Assembly: GCA_964368605.1 (NCBI GenBank)
Contig: CAYJBP010000082.1
Coordinates: 1 to 11,499, forward strand
Length of the DNA: 11,499 nt
DNA from: CAYJBP01 sp964368605
GTDB taxonomy: Bacteria > Bacillota > Dehalobacteriia > UBA4068
Direction: 5' to 3'
Of this stretch, positions 1 through 6,711 are shown piece by piece. The notes below the pieces were generated by a model, which saw nothing but the letters and a program-made list of their open reading frames with translations, made no database searches and was not told the DNA's origin. Position 1 is the stretch's first letter; each line of letters opens with the position of its first letter. Both the position numbers and the translations under genes were made by a program.

Positions 1-77
1 CAATAACCCAAACATCGGAATGGTCAAGACCATTCCCTACAAAACAAATCAAAAACAGCCAAAGCTGGGCTGGGTTC
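1..77 (-). repeat. Dispersed palindromic repeat, copy A (may extend past the window edge)
   Basis: On the minus strand this stretch matches 7206-7288 at 72 of 77 positions in my hand alignment, apart from a 6-base insertion in the other copy. Its core is a perfect inverted repeat, GGAATGGTC-TT-GACCATTCC, at 17-36. It is preceded on the minus strand by TTTTGTAGGG and followed by TGTTTGGGTTATTG. It lies just downstream of the ABC permease gene. No T-run follows the hairpin, so it is not an obvious terminator. It looks like a non-coding dispersed repeat rather than an insertion-sequence end, but that is inferred from only two copies. Confidence 0.75.
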
Positions 78-99
78 GAACAATATCGGTTTCCCTAAA

Positions 100-2274
100 T
101 TACAATTTATTTTGAATCTGTTCCTTTAATAGCTCTAGGGGCACTTGATCTTCATAATATATATATAAAACATCATATACTTCGTCTAAATCATCACCAT
201 CGCCTAAATCATAAGTTACCAGCAATTCCAAGCCATCCAAAGCTTCCTTATTGATCCGATCTACATGGATTAACTGATCCGGATAGGCATCCGCCAATAA
301 GGCCTCGATAATTTGCGGATCATCGATAGTAATTTCTAAATCATCCAGCAGCATTTCGATACTTTGGCCAAAATCATACTCCTCACCAAACAAAAAGTAT
401 AAAGATTGCGGCGAATAAGGGATGATTTTAAGCTCTGCTACCTGCTGCGGCTTTAAATCGGAATCAAAATTAATATCGCTCAATAAGGCCAAGGTGCGGC
501 TAAATTGGCTATAAATCGGTAGCTGTAAAGTATCCATATAACCATACAGTTCTTCGCTGCCCAGCTCATATTCTATACGGTATCTGTCCAAATAATTAAT
601 ATTAATTGTTTGGCCATCGGCAATCGGCACATAAGAGTCTGTGGCAATGCCTAAGTAAATTAGGCCAATCGGCTGCAAATCGGCCATGCCTTTTAGTCCT
701 AAATCCAGCCAATCGGCTTGTAAGGCGGCTATTAATTCATCTACCTTAGCTTGCTCTGTAATTTGCAAAACGCGCTCATCATCTAATAAAAATTGATCGC
801 CGGTTTGCACTAAAGCAAGCTTGGCCTCGGCCAAATACTCTTGATCAAAAAGCGGATTAGCCTTTTGGCTAAACTCATCACTATAATAAATCGTGTGAAA
901 AGCAGTATTGATATAACTTTCCTGCACATAAGGATAATAGCGATCAAAAGTGCGGCCATTTTGATAATACATGGTTACAGGCGCCCAGCGTAAATTGCCA
1001 AAGGCCTCTAAATTGCCATCTTCTTCAAAAATACGCATCACTTCCAGGCCATTATTGGCTATTTCATAAACGCTATCGATAATTTCCGGGCTTTGATAAT
1101 TAATTTGCTCTTGATTATAACCATAATTATTCTCTAATTCCGGCACATAATAATCGGCTTGATTAAGATCAAAATTAACAGCCACAATATCATCACGATT
1201 AGGCAAGCGATATTGATAATTGGTTAAATCCAAAAAGCCAACTATCATCAAAAGCATTATAACCAGACCATAAACGGCCAGCGATTTAAGGCCATTGCCA
1301 AAGGAGCGGATATCAAATTCATAAATAATCTCCACAATCCAATGCAGTAATAGGCTGCCGATTATTAAGCCAACTACCATCCAGATAAGCTGATAGCCAC
1401 CTAAATAATAGAATAATAAGCCAAAGCCCAAGGCCGGTAAGGCCAGCACAAAGTATTTAAGGCCAATTCGGCTTTGCTTAAAGGCAATAGCCGTGCCGGC
1501 CGCCTCGGAGGGGCGCCTGCTATACATAAATAGGCCTAAACCAATTAAGGCGGCAATAAGCAGCAAATAGATAAACGCGGTTAATAAGGAAAAATCTTGG
1601 CTAAAATAATGGAATAAAGGGGAAAGCTTAAAGGTAAAATCATTAAAAGTTGCCGGATTTGCATAGTTTAAATAAAAAATATGATTATAGGCACTAAATG
1701 CTTGAGCATAAAGAGGTAAGGCAATTAAGCTATAAGCATAAAGCAAAATAGATACAAAGGTATGGCCGCAGGCTAAGGTGCAAATAATACCAATAATATA
1801 AAAGGTGATAAAGAAAATAATATTCTTTAAAATAGTTGCTATTAAAATTACAGGATCGATTACAAAACCATAACCAAAGCTAATAGCAATTAATAGCGCA
1901 AGCAGGGTGCTGATTAAATAAATCGGCAGTACCGCCATAATGCCGGCGCAAAAATTACTAAAGAATAAACGCCGCCTGGAAATAGGCTGGGCATGATAAA
2001 AATCCAATCTTTTTTGGGAATGGCTATAAGCAAAAAAGGAAATCGAGATTATCGAAGCCAAAGCAACAATTAAAACAGCATTAAAGCTATTATCGGCCGC
2101 CACCAAAAATCCGCTAAGCATATGCGGAACTTGGCTGGGAATATTGGCCTGAATCATAATTAAAACCGGCAAAGGAATGGCCAGCAGGCAAATTACCGCA
2201 GTTAGCGCTATTGCCCAAGTATGCCGCCTTAAGGTAGCAAATATCAATTTAAAAAATGAGATTTTTAAGGTCAT
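100..2274 (-). CDS. ABC transporter permease with large C-terminal ectodomain
   Basis: A 724-residue membrane protein, probably the transmembrane half of an ABC-2-type exporter or sensor whose ATPase is encoded just upstream. The first ~350 residues hold about nine hydrophobic segments (roughly 20-42, 62-82, 107-133, 140-165, 170-190, 230-252, 273-291, 295-315, 331-350). A cytoplasmic-looking HAQPISRRRLF segment at 94-104 resembles the coupling region of this permease type. Residues ~355-724 form a soluble, Asp/Glu/Tyr-rich domain with no further clear membrane span, probably outside the cell. The ATG lies inside the last codons of the ATPase gene (26-base overlap) and has a GGAGGT site 8 bases upstream, so translation is probably coupled. 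Family assignment rests on the GntR-ATPase-permease order, as in the Bacillus ytr operon. The substrate is unknown. Confidence 0.8.
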   Translation of the reverse strand: MTLKISFFKLIFATLRRHTWAIALTAVICLLAIPLPVLIMIQANIPSQVPHMLSGFLVAADNSFNAVLIVALASIISISFFAYSHSQKRLDFYHAQPISRRRLFFSNFCAGIMAVLPIYLISTLLALLIAISFGYGFVIDPVILIATILKNIIFFITFYIIGIICTLACGHTFVSILLYAYSLIALPLYAQAFSAYNHIFYLNYANPATFNDFTFKLSPLFHYFSQDFSLLTAFIYLLLIAALIGLGLFMYSRRPSEAAGTAIAFKQSRIGLKYFVLALPALGFGLLFYYLGGYQLIWMVVGLIIGSLLLHWIVEIIYEFDIRSFGNGLKSLAVYGLVIMLLMIVGFLDLTNYQYRLPNRDDIVAVNFDLNQADYYVPELENNYGYNQEQINYQSPEIIDSVYEIANNGLEVMRIFEEDGNLEAFGNLRWAPVTMYYQNGRTFDRYYPYVQESYINTAFHTIYYSDEFSQKANPLFDQEYLAEAKLALVQTGDQFLLDDERVLQITEQAKVDELIAALQADWLDLGLKGMADLQPIGLIYLGIATDSYVPIADGQTININYLDRYRIEYELGSEELYGYMDTLQLPIYSQFSRTLALLSDINFDSDLKPQQVAELKIIPYSPQSLYFLFGEEYDFGQSIEMLLDDLEITIDDPQIIEALLADAYPDQLIHVDRINKEALDGLELLVTYDLGDGDDLDEVYDVLYIYYEDQVPLELLKEQIQNKL

Positions 2275-3145
2275 AGCCTGCTACCTCCGTTTCGCTAATA
2301 AATATTTCTTCTAAAGTAAGGGGCAGCATTTCATAAAATAGCGGATTATGGGCGCAAATAGCAGCCTCTAATTGCTCGTATTTAGCACGAGCCGTAATAA
2401 TATGTACTCGCCCACGCTTTTCTTGCTTGATAATCTCGATATCGGGCAGTAGCTTTTCCGGTTCATCATTAAATACGCATTGTAGCTTAAAAATGCCTTG
2501 CTTCATTTCGTCCAAATCGCAAGATAAGAGGATGCCGCCTTGATGCAAAAGGCCAATATGCTCGCAAATATCCTCCAGCTCGCGCAGATTATGCGAGGCG
2601 ATAATTGGGGTAAGCCCACGCTCGGCCATATCATGAGCCAAAAGGGCTTTTACGGCCTGACGCATTACCGGATCGAGGCCATCGAAGGTTTCGTCGCAAA
2701 AAAGATATTGGCAATTAGAACAAAGTGCTAAAATAACCGATAGCTGTTTTTTCATGCCCTTAGAAAAAGTTTTGATTTTACGGTTTTCGGCCAAGCCAAA
2801 ACTTTTTAATAAGGAATTAAAACGATTGCTATCAAATTGAGGATAAATCATCCGATAATAATTATGCATGTCTTGGGGATTGCTATTGGCCAAAAAATAT
2901 TGCTGATCGGATATATAAAAAATATTTTGCTTGATCGCAATATTTTCAAAAATATCTTGGCCATCTAAGGTAATGCGGCCTTGATCAGGCTTGATAATCC
3001 CGGCCGCCATCCGCAAAAAGGTAGATTTGCCGGCCCCATTGGTGCCGATTAGGCCAAAAACCGTATTGCTTTTAATAGTAGCATTGATATTGTTTACGGC
3101 CTTTATATCATTAAAACTTTTGCTTAAATTTATGGCTTCTATCAT
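2249..3145 (-). CDS. ABC transporter ATP-binding protein (YtrB/BcrA-like)
   Basis: A 298-residue nucleotide-binding subunit that would power the permease encoded next. Visible motifs are Walker A GTNGAGKST at 34-42, a Q-loop near Gln81, a signature written FSKGMKKQ at 127-134 instead of LSGGQ, Walker B YLFCDE at 147-152 with catalytic Glu152, a D-loop GLDP at 156-159, and the switch His185 in ASHNL. The SKGMKK-type signature is common in BcrA/YtrB-type ATPases. Walker B is followed by TFD rather than the usual PT. The last ~80 residues form the C-terminal extension usual in this class. GGAGGT lies 5 bases before the ATG and overlaps the end of the GntR gene; the intergenic gap is 12 bases. 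It acts at the inner face of the membrane. Substrate not determinable. Confidence 0.92.
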   Translation of the reverse strand: MIEAINLSKSFNDIKAVNNINATIKSNTVFGLIGTNGAGKSTFLRMAAGIIKPDQGRITLDGQDIFENIAIKQNIFYISDQQYFLANSNPQDMHNYYRMIYPQFDSNRFNSLLKSFGLAENRKIKTFSKGMKKQLSVILALCSNCQYLFCDETFDGLDPVMRQAVKALLAHDMAERGLTPIIASHNLRELEDICEHIGLLHQGGILLSCDLDEMKQGIFKLQCVFNDEPEKLLPDIEIIKQEKRGRVHIITARAKYEQLEAAICAHNPLFYEMLPLTLEEIFISETEVAGYDLKNLIF

Positions 3146-3157
3146 GTTATACCTCCT

Positions 3158-3535
3158 TTAGCTTGATTTAATTTGTTGGACAATCAAATTTATTTGCGCA
3201 TTTATCGAGTCTAAATCTTCGCCTAGTCTAATTAATTCGGCGCAGCTATGGCCAATATCTTGATAAATTTGGACGCAGCGGCTTTGGCGAATAGCCGCAA
3301 TATCGGAACAAACAAAATTGCCCTTGCCCTTGATGCTGTAAATAATGCCTTGGCGCTCCAATTCTTGATAAGCCTTTTGAATAGTATTGGGATTAATCGA
3401 AATTTCGCCGGCTAAAGCCCTAACCGAAGGCAATTGTTGATCGGGCTTAAATATGCCTAAGCGCACCAAATCGCTAATTTTAGCGGCTATTTGCTCATAA
3501 ATTGGGCGGCGATCATGATAATCGATATATATCAT
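3158..3535 (-). CDS. GntR-family transcriptional regulator, YtrA type
   Basis: A 125-residue DNA-binding repressor. Residues ~8-75 are a typical GntR winged helix: PIYEQIAAKI, then LPSVRALAGEISINPNTIQ as the helix-turn-helix, then QGIIYSIKGKGNFV as the wing. The C-terminal part is only ~50 residues, as in the YtrA subfamily, and is too small for the large ligand domains of FadR, HutC or MocR members. It is the first gene of the operon with the ABC ATPase and permease, so it most likely represses that operon and itself. The start ATG has AAGGAG 6 bases upstream. A consensus promoter and a palindrome in the 5' untranslated region precede it. The inducing signal is unknown; in Bacillus the ytr operon responds to cell-wall antibiotics. 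Confidence 0.93.
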   Translation of the reverse strand: MIYIDYHDRRPIYEQIAAKISDLVRLGIFKPDQQLPSVRALAGEISINPNTIQKAYQELERQGIIYSIKGKGNFVCSDIAAIRQSRCVQIYQDIGHSCAELIRLGEDLDSINAQINLIVQQIKSS

Positions 3536-3549
3536 ATAGCGCTCCTTTC

Positions 3550-3567
3550 ATGTGTATTGTTACACAT
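3550..3567. promoter_or_regulatory. Candidate GntR operator (18-base palindrome)
   Basis: Perfect inverted repeat ATGTGTA-4-TACACAT in the 5' untranslated region of the GntR operon, about 14-31 bases downstream of the expected start site. It lies just above the Shine-Dalgarno. Next to it is a direct repeat TACAGTT at 3570-3576 and 3579-3585. The position fits a roadblock operator for the regulator encoded downstream. Binding is inferred, not shown. Confidence 0.6.
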
Positions 3568-3587
3568 AGTACAGTTGGTACAGTTTT

Positions 3588-3616
3588 AGTATAAACGATT
3601 ATTAGGGCTTTGTCAA
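3588..3616 (-). promoter_or_regulatory. Sigma-70/SigA promoter of the GntR-ABC operon
   Basis: Read on the minus strand: -35 TTGACA at 3611-3616, a 17-base spacer, and -10 TATACT at 3588-3593. The -35 is perfect, the -10 has one deviation, and it lies about 50 bases upstream of the GntR start codon. Confidence 0.85.
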
Positions 3617-3668
3617 GCATAATATTGGCTTAATATTTAAATAAAAAGTTTAAAATCAATAAAAAAAC

Positions 3669-3697
3669 TTGACATGCTTATCAAAACATGATAATCT
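3669..3697 (+). promoter_or_regulatory. Promoter of the rpmG-secE-nusG cluster
   Basis: Perfect -35 TTGACA at 3669-3674, followed by GATAAT at 3690-3695 (15-base spacer) or TAATCT at 3692-3697 (17-base spacer) as -10. Which one is used cannot be settled by reading. A perfect inverted repeat TTATCA-5-TGATAA at 3678-3694 covers the spacer and part of the -10. The divergent GntR promoter lies about 50 bases away. Confidence 0.55.
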
Positions 3698-3757
3698 ATT
3701 TAGGTGTCTATTTAGATAAATTTTATTAGATAAAGAAGTTTTTGGGAGGTGTTTTCC

Positions 3758-3907
3758 ATGAGAGTAGCTGTTACCCTAGCCTGCGGCGAGTGCAAAAGAA
3801 GAAATTATATGACCAGTAAAAATAAAAAAACAACACCCGAGCGTATTGAGTTTAAAAAGTATTGCAGCCATTGCCGTACGCATACCCTGCATAAAGAAAC
3901 CAAATAA
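3758..3907 (+). CDS. rpmG: 50S ribosomal protein L33, zinc-binding form
   Basis: A 49-residue protein beginning MRVAVTLACGECKRRNY and ending HTLHKETK. It carries two CxxC pairs, Cys9/Cys12 and Cys36/Cys39, which make the zinc ribbon of the C+ form of L33. L33 sits on the large subunit near the E site. Length is normal for the family. GGGAGGTG at 3744-3751 precedes the ATG by 6 bases. It is the first gene of the cluster and lies 23 bases ahead of secE, the usual Bacillota order. A zinc-free paralogue elsewhere in the genome would be expected by analogy but cannot be seen here. Confidence 0.96.
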   Translation: MRVAVTLACGECKRRNYMTSKNKKTTPERIEFKKYCSHCRTHTLHKETK

Positions 3908-3930
3908 GCTGTAAAAGGAAGTGATTTAAC

Positions 3931-4149
3931 ATGGCCCCCAAAACAGAAGTTGTTAATCGTGGCGGTAAATTCAAAACCTTTTTTAAAGGGGTATTAAGCG
4001 AGCTTAAAAAAGTTCATTGGCCGGATAAAAAAACCTTAATTACCTATACCGGGGTAGTTGTTGTTACCGTGCTTATACTTTCGTTGGCCATTTCCGGCTT
4101 GGATTGGATTTTTACCAACTTAATTAGATTAACCTTAGGCATAGCTTAA
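3931..4149 (+). CDS. secE: Preprotein translocase subunit SecE
   Basis: A 72-residue small membrane subunit of the SecYEG protein-export channel. The N-terminal ~35 residues are basic and amphipathic, ending in the conserved LSELKKVHWPDKKTL motif (22-36) that lies along the inner membrane face and clamps SecY. A single membrane segment follows at about 38-62 (TYTGVVVVTVLILSLAISGL). This is the short, single-span form typical of Gram-positive bacteria, unlike the three-span enterobacterial form. A GGAAGTG site precedes the ATG. It sits between rpmG and nusG, 13 bases before nusG, and is surely cotranscribed. Confidence 0.97.
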   Translation: MAPKTEVVNRGGKFKTFFKGVLSELKKVHWPDKKTLITYTGVVVVTVLILSLAISGLDWIFTNLIRLTLGIA

Positions 4150-4162
4150 GAGGAGCGCTATC

Positions 4163-4687
4163 ATGATAAAAGAATGGTATGTTATCCATACCTATGCCGG
4201 GTATGAAAATAAAGTTAAAGCCAATCTCGAAAAAAGAGTTGAATCCATGAATATGGAGGAAAATATCTTTAGAGTAATTGTACCTATGGAAAACGAGGTG
4301 CAAATTAAAGGCGGCAAACGTAAAATTGTGCCCCGTAAAGTATATCCCGGCTATGTGCTGGTAGAGATGAACCTAACCGATACTTCTTGGTATGTAGTGC
4401 GCAATACGCCCGGTGTTACCGGCTTTGTCGGTACCGGCGCTAAGCCTGTGCCCCTACATCCCGAAGAAGCCGAAACCATTTTGGCCCAAATGGGCTATAT
4501 GGAAAATAGAATTAAAGTTAATTTTGCCATTGGCGAAACTATTCGCATTATCGATGGCCCTTTTGCCGAAGTTGTAGGCGATATCGAAGAAATTTTTGCC
4601 GAAAAAGGCAAAATGCGGGTTATGGTTAATATGTTTGGCCGCGAAACTCCGGTAGAGCTCGAGTTTGAGCAAGTAGAAAAGCTTTAA
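4163..4687 (+). CDS. nusG: Transcription termination/antitermination factor NusG
   Basis: A 174-residue elongation factor that binds the RNA polymerase clamp and links transcription to Rho, S10 or pausing. The NGN domain covers about residues 1-110: WYVIHTYAGYENKVK at 5-19 and YPGYVLVEM at 61-69, followed by NTPGVTGFVG. A KOW domain follows at about 122-174, with GETIRIIDGPFAEVVG as its core. Length is normal for the family. GAGGAG lies a few bases before the ATG. The gene is tightly spaced after secE. A 99-base gap holding a hairpin and an L1-site-like element separates it from rplK. Confidence 0.98.
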   Translation: MIKEWYVIHTYAGYENKVKANLEKRVESMNMEENIFRVIVPMENEVQIKGGKRKIVPRKVYPGYVLVEMNLTDTSWYVVRNTPGVTGFVGTGAKPVPLHPEEAETILAQMGYMENRIKVNFAIGETIRIIDGPFAEVVGDIEEIFAEKGKMRVMVNMFGRETPVELEFEQVEKL

Positions 4688-4703
4688 TTCCTAAATTGCC
4701 CTT

Positions 4704-4726
4704 GCGGTGGCTAAAATTTTAGCCGC
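4704..4726 (+). repeat. Hairpin between nusG and rplK
   Basis: The 16-base perfect palindrome GGCTAAAATTTTAGCC at 4709-4724 can be extended by wobble and G-C pairs on its flanks. No clear T-run follows, so it is at best a weak terminator. It could mark an RNA-processing or pausing site between the secE-nusG part and the ribosomal-protein part of the cluster. Confidence 0.45.
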
Positions 4727-4731
4727 TTTAA

Positions 4732-4763
4732 GTGGGAGGGGGTATGCCCCCCGTCATAACCAC
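4732..4763 (+). promoter_or_regulatory. Putative L1-binding site in the rplK leader
   Basis: The RNA can fold as GUGG / GA bulge / GGGGG, loop UAUG, CCCCC, then a larger asymmetric loop with GUCAUAA, closed by CCAC. The left side GUGGGAGG and the right side ACCAC match what I recall of the L1 stalk of 23S rRNA (helix 76). A related element stands before rplA at 5224-5250. L1 is known to repress the rplK-rplA mRNA by binding such an rRNA mimic. The element ends 9 bases before the rplK Shine-Dalgarno. Confidence 0.75.
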
Positions 4764-4786
4764 ATTTAGAATGAGGAGGTGCCAGT

Positions 4787-5212
4787 ATGGCCAAAAAAGT
4801 AAGCGCTGTTGTTAAACTGCAAATCCCGGCCGGTAAAGCAAACCCTGCCCCGCCGGTAGGCTCGGCCTTAGGTCCGCATGGTGTTAATATCATGGGCTTT
4901 TGTAAAGAGTTTAACGAAAAAACAGCTAGCCAACCGGGGATGATTATCCCTGCGGAAATTACCATTTATGAAGATCATAGCTTTACATTTGTGTTAAAAA
5001 CTCCGCCTGCAGCTGTTTTACTATTAAAAGCAGCAGGTATCGAAAAAGGTTCCGGCGAGCCTAATCGTACCAAGGTAGCAAAAGTAACTAAAGATCAAAT
5101 TAAAGAAATTGCTACCACCAAAATGCCCGACTTAAATGCTGCCAATATCGATACCGCAATGCTGATGATTGAAGGTACAGCCAGAAGCATGGGTATTATT
5201 GTTGAAGGTTAA
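4787..5212 (+). CDS. rplK: 50S ribosomal protein L11
   Basis: A 141-residue protein of the GTPase-associated centre, binding 23S rRNA helices 43/44 together with the L10-L7/L12 stalk. It begins MAKKVSAVVKLQIPAGKANPAPPVG. The N-terminal domain (1-~70) carries the proline-rich PAPPVGSALGPHG segment that is the thiostrepton-site surface. The C-terminal rRNA-binding domain contains KTPPAAVLLLKAAG and ends IEGTARSMGIIVEG. Length matches the family. GAGGAGGTG at 4773-4781 precedes the ATG. It is followed after 53 bases by rplA. Expression is probably under L1 feedback through the leader element just upstream. Confidence 0.98.
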   Translation: MAKKVSAVVKLQIPAGKANPAPPVGSALGPHGVNIMGFCKEFNEKTASQPGMIIPAEITIYEDHSFTFVLKTPPAAVLLLKAAGIEKGSGEPNRTKVAKVTKDQIKEIATTKMPDLNAANIDTAMLMIEGTARSMGIIVEG

Positions 5213-5223
5213 TTTAAGTATTA

Positions 5224-5250
5224 GTGGGAGGATTTATTCCGAAACACCAC
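5224..5250 (+). promoter_or_regulatory. Putative second L1-binding site, in the rplA leader
   Basis: The RNA can fold as GUGG / GA bulge / GGA, loop UUUAU, UCC, then GAAACA, closed by CCAC. GUGGGAGG and GAAA-ACCAC resemble the L1 stalk of 23S rRNA closely. The element ends at 5250 and the AAAGGAGG Shine-Dalgarno begins at 5251, so a bound protein would cover the ribosome site. Its first codon-like GTG is part of this structure, not a start codon. Confidence 0.75.
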
Positions 5251-5258
5251 AAAGGAGG
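5251..5258 (+). promoter_or_regulatory. Shine-Dalgarno that fixes the rplA start
   Basis: AAAGGAGG lies 7 bases before the ATG at 5266. It argues against the in-frame GTG at 5224, which has no such site and lies within the L1-site-like element. Confidence 0.9.
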
Positions 5259-5265
5259 TTATTGT

Positions 5266-5961
5266 ATGCCCAAACATGGTAAAAAGTATAATGATGCCAT
5301 CAAGAATTATAATTTGGCCGATTATTTTGAGCCGGCCGATGCTGTTAGCAAGGTTAAGGAAAATGCCAAAGCCAAGTTCGACGAAACCGTTGAATTAGCC
5401 ATCCGCTTAAACCTAGACCCACGCCAGGCAGATCAACAAATTAGGGGTGCTGTTGTTTTACCCCATGGTACCGGTGTTACCAGTACCGTTTTGGTATTCG
5501 CCAAAGGCGAAAAAGCCAAAGAAGCCGAAGCTGCCGGTGCCGATTTTGTAGGCGCCGAAGACATGATCGAAAAAATCCAAGGCGGCTGGTTCGATTTTGA
5601 TGTAATTGTAGCCACCCCCGATATGATGGGCTTGGTTGGTAAATTAGGTAGAGTTTTAGGCCCCAAAGGCTTAATGCCTAACCCCAAAACCGGTACCGTT
5701 AGCATGGATGTAGCTAAAGCCATCAACGAAATTAAAGCCGGTAAGGTAGAATATCGTTTAGATAAAGCTGCCAATATCCATTGCCGTATCGGTAAAGCAT
5801 CTTTTGATGCCGATAAATTATTAGAAAACTATACTACCATTGTTGATATTCTTTTAAAGGCCAAGCCTTCTGCTGCTAAAGGCCAATATATCAAGAATAT
5901 CACTGTTTCTTCTACCATGGGCCCCGGCGTTAAAATCAACCCGGTTAAGCCTTTAGGTTAA
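5266..5961 (+). CDS. rplA: 50S ribosomal protein L1
   Basis: A 231-residue protein of the mobile L1 stalk at the E site, which helps release deacylated tRNA and represses its own mRNA. It begins MPKHGKKYNDAIKNY. The frame stays open 14 codons further, but the ATG at 5266 is chosen because of the strong Shine-Dalgarno and because a family-length protein (about 230 residues) results. Family landmarks are FDETVELAIRLNLDPRQADQQIRG near residue 40-60 and the highly conserved GRVLGPKGLMPNPKTGTVS around 128-146. After it comes a 159-base leader with its own control element before rplJ. Normal in all visible respects. Confidence 0.97.
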   Translation: MPKHGKKYNDAIKNYNLADYFEPADAVSKVKENAKAKFDETVELAIRLNLDPRQADQQIRGAVVLPHGTGVTSTVLVFAKGEKAKEAEAAGADFVGAEDMIEKIQGGWFDFDVIVATPDMMGLVGKLGRVLGPKGLMPNPKTGTVSMDVAKAINEIKAGKVEYRLDKAANIHCRIGKASFDADKLLENYTTIVDILLKAKPSAAKGQYIKNITVSSTMGPGVKINPVKPLG

Positions 5962-5979
5962 GCACTGTTTTAATTGCAT

Positions 5980-6090
5980 ATCAAGCCATAGACAGTTGGT
6001 TCTTAATTGATTAAAATGCCAACCGAGGCCTTAAGGATAAATGGGGTATTATGCCCTTTTAAAGCCTTGGCCTTATGGCTAAGGCTTTTT
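5980..6090 (+). promoter_or_regulatory. L10 leader (autoregulatory mRNA element before rplJ)
   Basis: The stretch contains CCATAGACAGTTGGT (5988-6002) and GCCAACCGAGGCC (6018-6030). Together they form the L10-leader hallmark: GTTGGT pairs with GCCAAC, beside an AGACAG/CCGAGG kink-turn-like bulge. A TTAAT-TG-ATTAA hairpin sits inside. The terminator at 6061-6090 follows. In Bacillus subtilis the L10(L12)4 complex binds such a leader and favours the terminator, lowering rplJ-rplL expression. The boundaries given are approximate. Confidence 0.85.
6061..6090 (+). terminator. Attenuator terminator upstream of rplJ
   Basis: AAAGCCTTGGCC (6061-6072) pairs with GGCTAAGGCTTT (6077-6088) through 12 pairs, one a G-U, around the tetraloop TTAT. 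The stem runs into a T-run at 6086-6090. It lies inside the leader, not after a finished operon. The 5' arm can instead pair with 6025-6036, so it looks conditional. Confidence 0.85.
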
Positions 6091-6120
6091 ATATTAAGTA
6101 AGTAAAGAGGAGGTGTTTTA

Positions 6121-6657
6121 GTGGATAAAAAACCGCAAATGCTTGCTAAAGAAGCTGAAGTTGCCCGCCTAAAAGAATTGTTTGCCAATTCCCAGGCTGT
6201 TGTTTTAACCGATTATCGTGGTTTAACTGTAGCCCAAGATGTTAAATTAAGGGCTAAGTTAAGAGAAGCCGGTGTTGATTATAGTGTTGCCAAAAATACT
6301 TTAATTAAGCTAGCCTGCCATGCCAATGATATCGATTCTTTCGATCCTTATTTAGAAGGCCCAACTTCGATTGCCTTTACCCAAGAGCCGGTGGAATTAG
6401 CAAAATTGATTACTACTTTCCTAAAGGACAATAAAAAAGGTGAAGTTAAATGCGCACTTTTAGGCGATAAATTAATTAGCGCCCAAGAGGTAGAAGCTTT
6501 GGCCAAATTACCCTCTCGCGAGGTATTACTGGCTCAAGTTGTGGGCATGTTTGCCGCCCCGATGGCCAATTTTGCCGGGGTTACTTCCGGTATTTTGCGT
6601 CAATTGGTTACCGTTACCGATCAGGTACGTGAACAAAAAGCCAAGGCCGAGGCTTAA
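6121..6657 (+). CDS. rplJ: 50S ribosomal protein L10
   Basis: A 178-residue stalk base protein that anchors L7/L12 dimers to 23S rRNA beside L11. It starts with GTG, supported by GAGGAGGTG at 6107-6115 five bases upstream. The N-terminal rRNA-binding domain includes AVVLTDYRGLTVAQDVKLR at about 26-44 and VDYSVAKNTLIKLA at about 51-64. The C-terminal helix that carries the L7/L12 dimers lies in the last ~40 residues (TSGILRQLVTVTDQVREQKAKAEA). Length is normal. It is also the repressor of its own operon through the L10 leader just upstream. The next gene, rplL, follows after 54 bases, so the pair is cotranscribed. Confidence 0.98.
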   Translation: MDKKPQMLAKEAEVARLKELFANSQAVVLTDYRGLTVAQDVKLRAKLREAGVDYSVAKNTLIKLACHANDIDSFDPYLEGPTSIAFTQEPVELAKLITTFLKDNKKGEVKCALLGDKLISAQEVEALAKLPSREVLLAQVVGMFAAPMANFAGVTSGILRQLVTVTDQVREQKAKAEA

Positions 6658-6711
6658 ACTTTTGGCCTAAACAAAAAATAAATAAAAACAAAATTTTAGG
6701 AGGAACTATAA

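Noticed and set aside
4454..4672. Open frames antisense to the ribosomal-protein and nusG genes (also 4711-4965, 5433-5774, 6696-7106)
   Set aside because: They mirror strongly recognisable genes on the other strand, lack ribosome sites and match no family.
4704..4726. Terminator between nusG and rplK
   Set aside because: The hairpin is good but no T-run follows, so I list it only as a hairpin.
5224..5265. N-terminal extension of rplA from an in-frame GTG
   Set aside because: The GTG belongs to the L1-site-like element, lacks a Shine-Dalgarno, and would add residues absent from L1. AAAGGAGG supports the ATG at 5266.
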